A stretch of DNA of 64,000 nucleotides from Erysipelotrichaceae bacterium (GTDB lineage: Bacteria > Bacillota_I > Bacilli_A > Erysipelotrichales > Erysipelotrichaceae), in the NCBI GenBank assembly GCA_017404785.1, contig JAFRBQ010000002.1:1-64000 (forward strand), read 5' to 3'. The notes under the pieces were generated by a model. The model saw only the letters and a list, made by a program, of their open reading frames with translations, had not been told where the DNA came from and did not search any database. Shown piece after piece: positions 23,935 through 32,151 of this stretch. How positions within the stretch are numbered: position 1 is the stretch's first letter; every line of letters starts with the position of its first letter. The translations under genes and the position numbers were made by a program.

Positions 23935-26609
23935 CGTTTTTTGGTTTTCTATATAATTCGATAATCGGTTCTTTAAAACTCATTTTCGAAATCGTCTATA
24001 CGATCGGTTCTTTTGCAACTCAGAATGAAGGTCTGGGAATCGTATTTTTGAGTTTTGTTCTGAATATACTCTTATTACCGTTGTATAAAAAAGCAGAAGA
24101 GATTCAGAAAAAAGAGAATGATATTCAGAATGAAATGAAACCTGATATAGATTTCTTAAAGAAATCTTTCAAAGGCAATGAACAGTTTTATGTATCGCAG
24201 ACTTATTACAGGCAACATGATTACAAGCCGGTATATTCATTAAGAAGTTCTGTTTCGCTGTTACTGCAGATACCTTTCTTTATTGCCGCTTATGATTTCT
24301 TATCTGATCTGAAAAGACTGGACGGGGTATCTTTCGGTCCTATTGCTGATCTGTCCAAACCGGATGGTCTGTTATTTGGCATAAATCTGTTACCGGTGTT
24401 GATGACTTTGATCAATATTATTTCGTCTGCAGTTTATACTAAAGGGAAACCATTCAAGCAGAGGATTCAGTTATATGCCATGGCTTTATTCTTTCTGTTT
24501 ATTCTTTACCAGGCACCATCTGCTCTGTCACTTTATTATCTGCTGAACAACATATTCAGCCTGATTAAAAACTGTATTGAGAAGTTTGAAAATAAGAATA
24601 AGATCATTTCTTTATTCGGTGCATTAGCAGGTTTATACGGAATCATATTTGTTTTGACTCACTTAGGCGTATATTCTGCAACAACGACGATTCTTATGTT
24701 GCTTGTTTCAACGATTTTGCTTGCTGTCAGTCTGTATTATTTTATTCATGGCAAACTCCCGGACTTAAAAGCCAAAGGATTACCATTCAATAAGTACAGT
24801 ACTGTTGTCTGTAATCTGTTTTTAAGTGTATTTACAGGATTGTTTATTCCTTCTTCGGTAATCAGTACATCTCCAGAAGAGTTTGTCGATACTGTATATC
24901 TGATCAGCCCGAATTCTTATATTCTGAATTCGTTATCTTTGTCTCTGGGCATTTTCATGATCTGGATGAATGTTTACTATGCTTTTGCAGATGAAAAGAA
25001 TAAAAGAGTTTTTTCATTAGCAGCATTCATTGCGTGCGGTATAGCAATACTGGATTATTTTGTTTTTAAGTATGATCTTGGAACGATGTCCAATCTTCTG
25101 ATTTATGATGTTGTGCCAAATATCAAGAAATCAGAGTGTCTTATTAATCTGGTCTGCATTATTGCTGTTTCATTATTGTTGACTGTGGTCTGGAGAAAAT
25201 TCAATAAACAGGCTTTGATCGCAGTGCTTGTTTTTTCATTAGCATCTCTTATGACCTCGTTAGTCAGCATGAACAGCATTAATCGATCTTATATTGATGT
25301 GAAGTCAAAACTGGAAAGACCAACTGTGGATTCAAAGATACTGAATTTCAGCAAGTATAAGGAAAACATTATTGTTTTGATGCTTGACAGGGCTATCAGC
25401 ACTTATGTTCCGTACATTTTTGAAGAGAAGCCGGAATTGAAAGAACAGTTTTCAGGTTTTGTTTTCTATCCTAATACGATATCATTTGGTGCCATTACCA
25501 ATACAGGCGCCCCCGGTATTTATGGTGGCTATGAATATATACCGGAAATGATGAATAAAAGAGATGGTGAACTGCTGTCCGATAAACATAACGAAGCATT
25601 AAAAGTGTTGCCGGTGTTGTTTGATAAAAACAATTTCGATACAGTGGTCTTAGATCCGCCATATGCTGGATATTCGTGGATCCCTGATCTTTCCATCTAT
25701 GATGAATATCCTGATATTAAAGCATTCAATATCACTCAGACAGCAGATTCAGAAGGTGCCCCGTATCTGAAATCTTTGAACAGAAATCTTTTCTTATACA
25801 GCATCACCAGAACAGCTCCATCTGTGTTCTTTGATGTTTTATATAGCAGTGGAAGTTATCTGTCTTCGGAAACAGATGATAACGGCATTAATGACGCTGA
25901 ATTCATGAGCAATTATCAGGCATTGAAAGAACTCACAAATATAACCGATTTCAGTAATGAGAGAGGACTGTTCCTGGAGATACAGAACAGCACTACGCAT
26001 GAGCATCTAATACTGCAGGAACCTGATTATGTTCCTTCATATATAGTTGATAACAGTCAGTATGTCGAGAACGACAGCAGAAAAACTTCGATCACAGGCG
26101 GTGAAATAGAAATTACTGATGAATATCAGCTTTCTCATTATCACGTAGATGTGGCTGCTTTCCTTGAGCTGGGGAAATGGTTCGATTATCTAAAAGAAGC
26201 AGGTGTCTATGACAATACAAGAATAATAATCGTTTCAGATCATGGAACTAACCTTGGTATCAACAAGGATCTGCTAATATATAACGATGATATGCTGTTC
26301 TACAATGCTTTACTGATGGTTAAGGATTTTAACAGTGAAGGATTCAGAATAGATAATTCTTTCATGACTAATGCCGATGTTCCTTTTCTAGCGACAGATG
26401 AAGTGATTAAAGACCCAGTAAATCCGTTTTCCGGAAATAAAATAGAAGAGATGACTAAGAACAATCAGCTATTTAGTGTTTTTGGTTCAAAGCAGTGGGA
26501 TGTGAGAACGAATGACGGATACAGATTTGCTGATGATGTCTGGTATTCTGTTCATGATAACTGTCTGGATCCGGATTGTTGGGAGGTTATAGAAGATCCC
26601 AGCAAATAG
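23931..26609 (+). CDS. YidC-like membrane domain fused to LtaS-like sulfatase domain
   Basis: This 892-residue chain joins a YidC/Oxa1-like part (about 10-215) to an alkaline-phosphatase-superfamily part (about 478-870), with extra spans between. The YidC-like part shows LLLPLYKKAEEIQKK at 47-61, LLQIPFFIAAYDFLSDL at 111-127 and PSALSLYYLLNN near 196-207; the groove Arg of true insertases is Asn45. The sulfatase-like part shows VLMLDRA (Asp486), a Thr in TNTGAPG (523-529) in the place of the catalytic Thr, His690/His692 and SDHG (Asp770, His771), as in LtaS and MdoB enzymes. It could transfer or remove a phosphoglycerol-type group outside the cell. It overlaps the TagB/TagF-like gene by 4 bp. 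Confidence 0.75.
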   Translation: MTFFGFLYNSIIGSLKLIFEIVYTIGSFATQNEGLGIVFLSFVLNILLLPLYKKAEEIQKKENDIQNEMKPDIDFLKKSFKGNEQFYVSQTYYRQHDYKPVYSLRSSVSLLLQIPFFIAAYDFLSDLKRLDGVSFGPIADLSKPDGLLFGINLLPVLMTLINIISSAVYTKGKPFKQRIQLYAMALFFLFILYQAPSALSLYYLLNNIFSLIKNCIEKFENKNKIISLFGALAGLYGIIFVLTHLGVYSATTTILMLLVSTILLAVSLYYFIHGKLPDLKAKGLPFNKYSTVVCNLFLSVFTGLFIPSSVISTSPEEFVDTVYLISPNSYILNSLSLSLGIFMIWMNVYYAFADEKNKRVFSLAAFIACGIAILDYFVFKYDLGTMSNLLIYDVVPNIKKSECLINLVCIIAVSLLLTVVWRKFNKQALIAVLVFSLASLMTSLVSMNSINRSYIDVKSKLERPTVDSKILNFSKYKENIIVLMLDRAISTYVPYIFEEKPELKEQFSGFVFYPNTISFGAITNTGAPGIYGGYEYIPEMMNKRDGELLSDKHNEALKVLPVLFDKNNFDTVVLDPPYAGYSWIPDLSIYDEYPDIKAFNITQTADSEGAPYLKSLNRNLFLYSITRTAPSVFFDVLYSSGSYLSSETDDNGINDAEFMSNYQALKELTNITDFSNERGLFLEIQNSTTHEHLILQEPDYVPSYIVDNSQYVENDSRKTSITGGEIEITDEYQLSHYHVDVAAFLELGKWFDYLKEAGVYDNTRIIIVSDHGTNLGINKDLLIYNDDMLFYNALLMVKDFNSEGFRIDNSFMTNADVPFLATDEVIKDPVNPFSGNKIEEMTKNNQLFSVFGSKQWDVRTNDGYRFADDVWYSVHDNCLDPDCWEVIEDPSK

Positions 26610-26627
26610 ATGAAAAAGAAAAAACAA

Positions 26628-27833
26628 TTAACCTATTATTTCTTTATATAGTTTTACGTATTCTTTATACTTTTTAACCATATCAAAATCTTTGGACCTC
26701 CTTAAACAGTCTTCTTTTGAATATGGTCTGGTTTCACAGATTCTGATTATTTCCTTTTCCAGTTTATCGATATCACCCGGTTCAACTTTGGAACCGCTTT
26801 TTTTATCCAGCGTTTCCGCGTTTCCGCCTTTATCATAGACCAGTAAAGGAAGGCCACATCCTAAAGCTTCCATATTAACGGTCGGAAAGTTTTCTTCAAT
26901 CGAAGGATTCACAAACAGATCGACAGCCGAATAGATCTTAACCAATTCTTCCTGATTGTATGTTTTATGTATTGAAAGAATGTTTTCTGGAAGCTCTTTA
27001 TCGATTTCGTCATTGGTTCCGACCATTATGATTTTGTATTTATCAGGGAGTCTTCTGGCTAGTTCCTTAAAGACATGAAGCCCTTTACCTTCATCCCAGA
27101 AGTAAGCCAATCCAAGTATGAGATATTTGTCTTCTAGATCATGTTCCTTACGAAAATCGCTTTCGATCGGTCTGAAAAGATCAAGATTAATACCATTGTT
27201 TATGACTTTTATCGGATGATTCTTTTTGAATAGAGATATCTCTGCCAGCCCTGCCAGCCATTTTGAAGGAGTTACGATCATCATATTTTTGATACTGTTA
27301 TACAGTTTTTCTCTTTTCTTCCAGATCTTTGCTGTATTATCAAGAAACAGTGAAGCAGGGAAATAATCAAGATGAGGACAATTTCCACATCCTTCTATCC
27401 ATTTTTCGCATCTGAATTGAGCGCATCTGCCGGTAAAAGCCCAGTTGTCATGCAGAGTCCAGATAACGGGGATATCATTTTTTCTTAAGAATGAAAAAAA
27501 CATATTCACATTCAGATAATTGTCACACATAGAATGAATATGAACGAGATCAGGTTTGATCTTTTTCAATTTATTGATAAACAGAAGTGTATTGAAAAAA
27601 TTGAAACATCCATTCAATCCAAAAATGTACGACAGTTTATCACTGACGACATGATCAAACCATGTACCTATGTATATCTGATCTTCATAATGATATTTAT
27701 GGCCTTCTCTGCTGTTACGGCAACATGTATATACTTTATAGCCTTCATTCCTAGCTTCTTTGGCGATATTCAGCATTATGTTACCAGTACTGGCATAGTT
27801 ATTGCTATTTACTTCAACAATCGTTTTCATCAA
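26628..27833 (-). CDS. Glycosyltransferase family 4 (reverse strand)
   Basis: This 401-residue GT-B enzyme has the Cys-rich acceptor motif TLHDNWAFTGRC followed by CEKWIEGCGNCPHL (about 132-160), typical of WcaC- and WcaL-like GT4 proteins. The donor side has GLAYFWDEGKGL and PSIEENFPTVNMEALGCGLP. It faces against all neighbours, ends 18 bp from the YidC-like/sulfatase gene, and lies next to a broken gene. No terminator is clear between the convergent ends. The reversed position suggests it came in as a separate insertion or was inverted. Sugar specificity is unknown. Confidence 0.85.
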   Translation of the reverse strand: MMKTIVEVNSNNYASTGNIMLNIAKEARNEGYKVYTCCRNSREGHKYHYEDQIYIGTWFDHVVSDKLSYIFGLNGCFNFFNTLLFINKLKKIKPDLVHIHSMCDNYLNVNMFFSFLRKNDIPVIWTLHDNWAFTGRCAQFRCEKWIEGCGNCPHLDYFPASLFLDNTAKIWKKREKLYNSIKNMMIVTPSKWLAGLAEISLFKKNHPIKVINNGINLDLFRPIESDFRKEHDLEDKYLILGLAYFWDEGKGLHVFKELARRLPDKYKIIMVGTNDEIDKELPENILSIHKTYNQEELVKIYSAVDLFVNPSIEENFPTVNMEALGCGLPLLVYDKGGNAETLDKKSGSKVEPGDIDKLEKEIIRICETRPYSKEDCLRRSKDFDMVKKYKEYVKLYKEIIG

Positions 27834-27902
27834 TCATGATTATATCATGTATATCATTATCGCTTTTTTGAAATAATCAATTTGAAGTTATATACATACA
27901 GG

Positions 27903-27932
27903 TTGGTAAAGTAAACCGGTTTCTTTTATAAT
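27903..27932 (+). promoter_or_regulatory. Promoter with palindrome in its spacer
   Basis: TTGGTA (27903-27908), an 18-bp spacer and TATAAT (27927-27932) form a fair sigma-70-type promoter; a second TATAAT lies at 27936-27941. The spacer holds a perfect 10-bp palindrome, AAACCGGTTT (27913-27922), which could be an operator. It would drive the interrupted membrane gene. Confidence 0.45.
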
Positions 27933-27973
27933 GTATATAATCTGGTAGTTTATTTTGATGACAGAAAACGGAA

Positions 27974-29848
27974 TTGAAAGAAAAGAACCAAGATAAAAAA
28001 GATATGCTACTTAAGATAGAGCCACTGATTTCAGTAGGAGCCTTTTTTATCCTGCTTTTTTCTTTTTCTTTTTTTGGAATAGTTATAAATGTGTTTATAT
28101 GTATTACATGTCTAATAAACCTTTTCAAAAAGAATACTAAACTAAGCAGGGGAAAGCACATTTACGAAGTATCGCTTTTTTTTGAAATTATACTGATTTT
28201 TCTTTTCTGCAAGAAATGGGTGACTTCAGAAATGGTGGCATCTGTTGCAACCACTATAGGTATTGAGAGTAAGATCTTTGTTTTTACGGTTGGAGCGATA
28301 ATGGCTTATCTATCATTCCGTTGTGTATTTACAATGATCGGATGGTTTAATGAAACAGTGAATGTTAAGAATGGCAGTCTGACTGAATCTGATAATAGTA
28401 TAGATTATTCAGCAATAATCATATGTATTCTTTCAGCAATAGGCATAATTACGATATGTTCACGCAGTTCATTTATTTATCCGTTTAATGACTGGTATGA
28501 TCCAAACTGTTACTTTACTGTAGGAAAATCAATGATGAACGGAATCGTTCCTTATCGCGATCTTTTTGAACACAAGGGGCCTCTGCTGTATTTTATTCAC
28601 GGTATTGCCTGGTTTATTTCCAAAAACACTTTTTTAGGTGTTTATTTCATAGAGATCATCTCTATGTTTGTTTTTTTGTATTACAATTAAAAGATTTTGA
28701 GAATGTATGCAGACAAAGGAATAATACTTGCAATTCCGGTTATAGCTCTAATAACCTGTACATCAAACGCCTTCTTCTATGGAGATAGTGCAGAAGAACT
28801 TTGCCTGTCTCTTACTGCTGTATCGTTATGGATCTTTGTGAAAAACATAAAGAATAAATCATCAATTTCAGATAAAGAATCTGTAATTATAGGACTTTTA
28901 TCAGGATGTGTTTTCTGGATCAAGTTTTCTCTTGTGGGAATGTATGTCGGATGGTATCTTATATTTTTGTCTGAATGTATAAAAGGAAGAAAGGTAAAGG
29001 TGTTACTTCATACCACTTTGTATATAGCACTTGGTGTCGTGATTTCCACCATACCTTATATCATTTATTTCGGTTTGAACAACTCAATTTCTGATTGGCT
29101 GAATGTATACCTGATCAAAAACATCTTTTCCTATTCCGATGCAGATACCACATATAATCTGATAGATAATATCGTTGGCGGAATTTACAGCATGATAAAG
29201 CATAATGCTTATGCTTATTATTTATGTTTAGGTAGTATTGCTTTCATGCTGATTAACAAAGAAACAAGAGAGCGATATTATATTATCGCAATGTTTCTTG
29301 CAGAATTCTTTTTTGTCTATATAGGTGGAGTCAGTCTTTTCTACTATTCTCTGATTCTGAATCTGTTTATGATCTTTGGAATGATATTTATTTTTCGGAT
29401 TCTTATCAGAGTTAGGGAGTTGACTTTCATCACTGAATACTTACAGATTCTTTCATATATGTTTACAGCTATCTGTATAATTGCTTCATTTTTCCTGACT
29501 CAAAACAGATATTTCATCGGCGTTGATAAAGACGAACTTCCTCAGTATCAGTTTGCCAGTATTATCAACGAAGAGAAGAATCCGACTTTGCTTAATTATG
29601 GATTTCTTGATGGAGGTTTCTATACTGTTGCGAACATATTCCCTAACTGCAGATATTTTGCCAGACTGAACCTTAATCCTTTGGAAATATATAGAATACA
29701 AACTGATTATCTGAGAAAAGGGTTGTGTGATTTTGCCGTTAGCAGGGAACGGATCGATCTAAATAATTATGAGCTGATCGCCGAAAGCAGTACTTATTAC
29801 GACGTGGAAGATCAAGTTACTTATTATCTATATAAGCTTAAAAAATAG
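27974..29848 (+). pseudogene. GT-C-type membrane glycosyltransferase gene interrupted by an in-frame TAA
   Basis: Two open stretches, 27974-28690 and 28697-29848, lie in the same frame with only a TAA (28688-28690) and two codons between. Read through, they give one protein of about 620 residues with about 12 spans. The first part ends with a typical GT-C outer loop (DWYDPNCYFTVGKSMMNG, PYRDLFEHKGPLLYF) and the second continues with further spans, so this was one gene. The start is also unclear: TTG 27974 and ATG 28004 are in frame, while ATG 27958 is in another frame and stops after 12 codons. A TTG at 28697 could restart the second part. Likely inactive; readthrough or a sequencing error cannot be excluded. 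Confidence 0.75.
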
Positions 29849-29873
29849 AATTCAATGGAGATGCAAGCATACA

Positions 29874-29882
29874 TGTTATAAT
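29874..29882 (+). promoter_or_regulatory. Extended -10 promoter upstream of the deacetylase gene
   Basis: TGT plus perfect TATAAT (29877-29882) lies 26 bases before the ATG, the same spacing as at gmhA. A TAGAAAGAG stretch (29891-29899) gives the ribosome site. The -35 region is weak. It starts the deacetylase-WbqC-formyltransferase unit. Confidence 0.55.
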
Positions 29883-29908
29883 CATGTTGTTAGAAAGAGG
29901 CTTTTCGC

Positions 29909-30571
29909 ATGAAAATTTTAGTAGTAGGAGCACATCTTGATGATATAGAGCTAGCCTGCGGCGGAACAATTGCCAAGGCGATCAAAAATGGGCATAAAGT
30001 GAAAACACTAATTATGTCCAAATCCGGTTATACGAATAAAGAAGGCAAAGTACAGCGATCTGATGATATTGCTGTAAAAGAAGGTGTAGATGCATTAAAG
30101 ACTTTAGGCGTTACTGATATCGAGATCCTCGATTTCCCGACCAAGGATATCCCGTTCAGATCAGATGTAGTTAATGCGATCGATGTTGTAATGTCCAAAT
30201 ATGATCCGGATATCGTATTCACTCATCATCCTTTCGATACTCATCAGGCTCATGAAGGTGTAGCTAAGGCTACGATTGCAGCAGCCAGAAGAAAGAATAC
30301 TGTCTTCTTCTTTGAGCCTATACAGCCATCCGGAAGATCTTATGTTGCTTTCAAACCGGATATGTATGTCGGTATCGATGAAACAGTCGATATCAAGATC
30401 ACCGCTTTAAAGAAACATAAATCTGAATATAAAAAATTCGGTGGAGAAGACTGGATCAAAGGTGTAAAAAGCCGTTGCGGTTTCAGAGGATATGAGATCG
30501 GCAAGAAATATGCAGAAGCATTTGAGATACTTAGACTGGAACTGAATTTCGATAAGAAATCATCATTATAG
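29909..30571 (+). CDS. PIG-L (LmbE) family N-deacetylase
   Basis: This 220-residue protein is a zinc-dependent deacetylase of the PIG-L/LmbE family, which removes the N-acetyl group from amino sugars. The metal motif AHLDD lies at 8-12 (His9, Asp11, Asp12), and the second His motif HHPFDTHQAH is near 110-120. Length is typical. It begins a three-gene unit with WbqC and a formyltransferase, which suggests swapping the acetyl group of a sugar for another acyl group. Its substrate (nucleotide sugar or lipid-linked sugar) is not known. Confidence 0.85.
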   Translation: MKILVVGAHLDDIELACGGTIAKAIKNGHKVKTLIMSKSGYTNKEGKVQRSDDIAVKEGVDALKTLGVTDIEILDFPTKDIPFRSDVVNAIDVVMSKYDPDIVFTHHPFDTHQAHEGVAKATIAAARRKNTVFFFEPIQPSGRSYVAFKPDMYVGIDETVDIKITALKKHKSEYKKFGGEDWIKGVKSRCGFRGYEIGKKYAEAFEILRLELNFDKKSSL

Positions 30572-30582
30572 GAATTGAATAT

Positions 30583-31335
30583 ATGATCATTACGATACAT
30601 CAACCTGAACATCTCCCTTGGCTTGGTCTGTTCAACAAAATGGCTAAAGCGGAAAAATATGTGGTTCTTGACAGCGTACAGTATGAAAAGAACTATTTTC
30701 AGAACCGTAACAGGATCCTGGGAACTAATGGAGTTCAATGGATCTCTATTCCTGTAAGTAATAAGGGGCATATGGATGGCTCGATTGCGACTACACTGAT
30801 CGCAACTGACCCGAAAAATGCCAAGTGGAAAGAAAAGTATCTTCAGACCATAGCACAGAGTTACAAGAAATATCCGTATTTTAATGATGTTTATCCTTTA
30901 CTGGAAAAAGCCATCAATACTGATACAGAATATTTCTGGGAGATCAATATGGCGATCATTAAATCATTTAATGATGCTCTGGATATTCACCCAGAATATG
31001 TCAGATCGACAGAACTGAATGTGAACGGGTTAAAGAGTGATCTGATCCTTAATATCTGCAAAGCAGCCGGAGCTGATGTCTATATTGCCGGACCAAGCGG
31101 TAGAGATTATCTGGATATGGATACGTTCAAGGATGCAGGTATTGAAGTAGTGTTCAATGATTATCATCATCCTGTTTATCCGCAAAGAAAAACCGAAGAA
31201 TTCATTTCTCATCTTTCAGCTCTTGATTTATTTATGAACGTCGGATTCGAAGAAGCAAAGAAGATAATCATGTCCGATAATGAATATCTTTATAATTTTG
31301 ACGGAACAGTAAATAACAATATAAAGAGGCAATGA
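30583..31335 (+). CDS. WbqC-family protein
   Basis: The 250-residue product matches the WbqC-like family, found in many O-antigen and capsule clusters. The N-terminal signature IHQPEHLPWLGLFNKMAKAE and the following QYEKNYFQNRNRI region are typical. The biochemical role of the family is not firmly settled; it tends to sit beside amino-sugar acylation genes. Here it lies between a PIG-L deacetylase and a formyltransferase, which fits a part in N-acyl change of a sugar. An AGGA site precedes the ATG. Confidence 0.85.
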   Translation: MIITIHQPEHLPWLGLFNKMAKAEKYVVLDSVQYEKNYFQNRNRILGTNGVQWISIPVSNKGHMDGSIATTLIATDPKNAKWKEKYLQTIAQSYKKYPYFNDVYPLLEKAINTDTEYFWEINMAIIKSFNDALDIHPEYVRSTELNVNGLKSDLILNICKAAGADVYIAGPSGRDYLDMDTFKDAGIEVVFNDYHHPVYPQRKTEEFISHLSALDLFMNVGFEEAKKIIMSDNEYLYNFDGTVNNNIKRQ

Positions 31336-31339
31336 TGAT

Positions 31340-32107
31340 ATGAAAATGATCTTTATGGGCAGAAAGAAACAGTCTGCTGAATTACTTAAATGGACAGTTG
31401 AACAGGGAATAGAAGTCGTAGCTGTATGTACAGATTCACAGTTTGAGAATTCTCCTACTGCCGCAATGTCAAGGCAATTAGGCATCCCTGTTATTTCAAT
31501 GGAAGAAGCAGAAGAGTATTCAAATAATAATGAAGTCGATTTAGTTACTTCATATCTTTACTGGCGCGTGATAAAAAAGCCTCTTATTGAGAATCCTAAA
31601 TACGGCTGTATCAATTTCCATCCGGCGATCCTTCCGGACTGGAAAGGCTGTGGTGGTTACAATATCGCTATCCTGAAAAAACTCCCGCAATGGGGTGTTA
31701 CAGCTCATTATGTCAATGAAACCGTTGATACTGGCCCAATCATCAGAGTTAACCGTTTTGACTTTGACTATAAGACGGCTACTGTAAAGTCTCTGGAAAA
31801 GAAAACTCAGGATGAACTGGTAAAACTATATAAAGAAATCATTCTGGAAGTCAAAGAAAAGGGCAGGTTAGAGACTCTTGATATCGATAACAGTCAGGGA
31901 ACATATATTTCCCGCAAAGAAATGAATGATATGAAGATCATAACAGACGAAGATCTGGAATCGGAAGATCTCGATCTCAAAGTCAGAGCCTTCTGGTTCC
32001 CTCCTTATGATGGTGCCTATATTGAAAAAAACGGTAAAAAGTATACTTTAGTGGATAAAGAGATACTTAATACTCTTGTCGATGAAGATACTACAGCATT
32101 GTTTTAG
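31340..32107 (+). CDS. Formyltransferase-family protein (sugar N-formyltransferase candidate)
   Basis: This 255-residue protein has the formyltransferase fold. The catalytic trio Asn92, His94 and Asp130 is seen in INFHPAILPDWKGCGG and in VDTGPII. The protein lacks the RNA-binding C-domain of methionyl-tRNA formyltransferase and stands in a sugar locus, so it more likely formylates an amino sugar using 10-formyl-tetrahydrofolate. It is the third gene after a deacetylase and WbqC, and about 1.8 kb before the PglF/PglE pair that would make a 4-amino sugar. That amino sugar is a fair candidate substrate, by inference. Confidence 0.8.
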   Translation: MKMIFMGRKKQSAELLKWTVEQGIEVVAVCTDSQFENSPTAAMSRQLGIPVISMEEAEEYSNNNEVDLVTSYLYWRVIKKPLIENPKYGCINFHPAILPDWKGCGGYNIAILKKLPQWGVTAHYVNETVDTGPIIRVNRFDFDYKTATVKSLEKKTQDELVKLYKEIILEVKEKGRLETLDIDNSQGTYISRKEMNDMKIITDEDLESEDLDLKVRAFWFPPYDGAYIEKNGKKYTLVDKEILNTLVDEDTTALF

Positions 32108-32151
32108 CTTATTATATTTATTGTGTTTTGCTGGAACAGAAGGTTTAATCG

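Noticed and set aside
26600..26670. Terminator between the YidC-like/sulfatase gene and the reversed glycosyltransferase
   Set aside because: Only loose A/T pairing is seen with a long loop; no stable stem with a T-run.
28688..28696. Programmed stop-codon readthrough in the interrupted membrane gene
   Set aside because: No special following context or stem-loop was seen; simple mutation is the plainer reading, though I list the check in the findings.
30340..30771. 143-codon open frame on the minus strand
   Set aside because: It covers the join of the deacetylase and WbqC genes on the opposite strand; both of those are clear, so this is a shadow.
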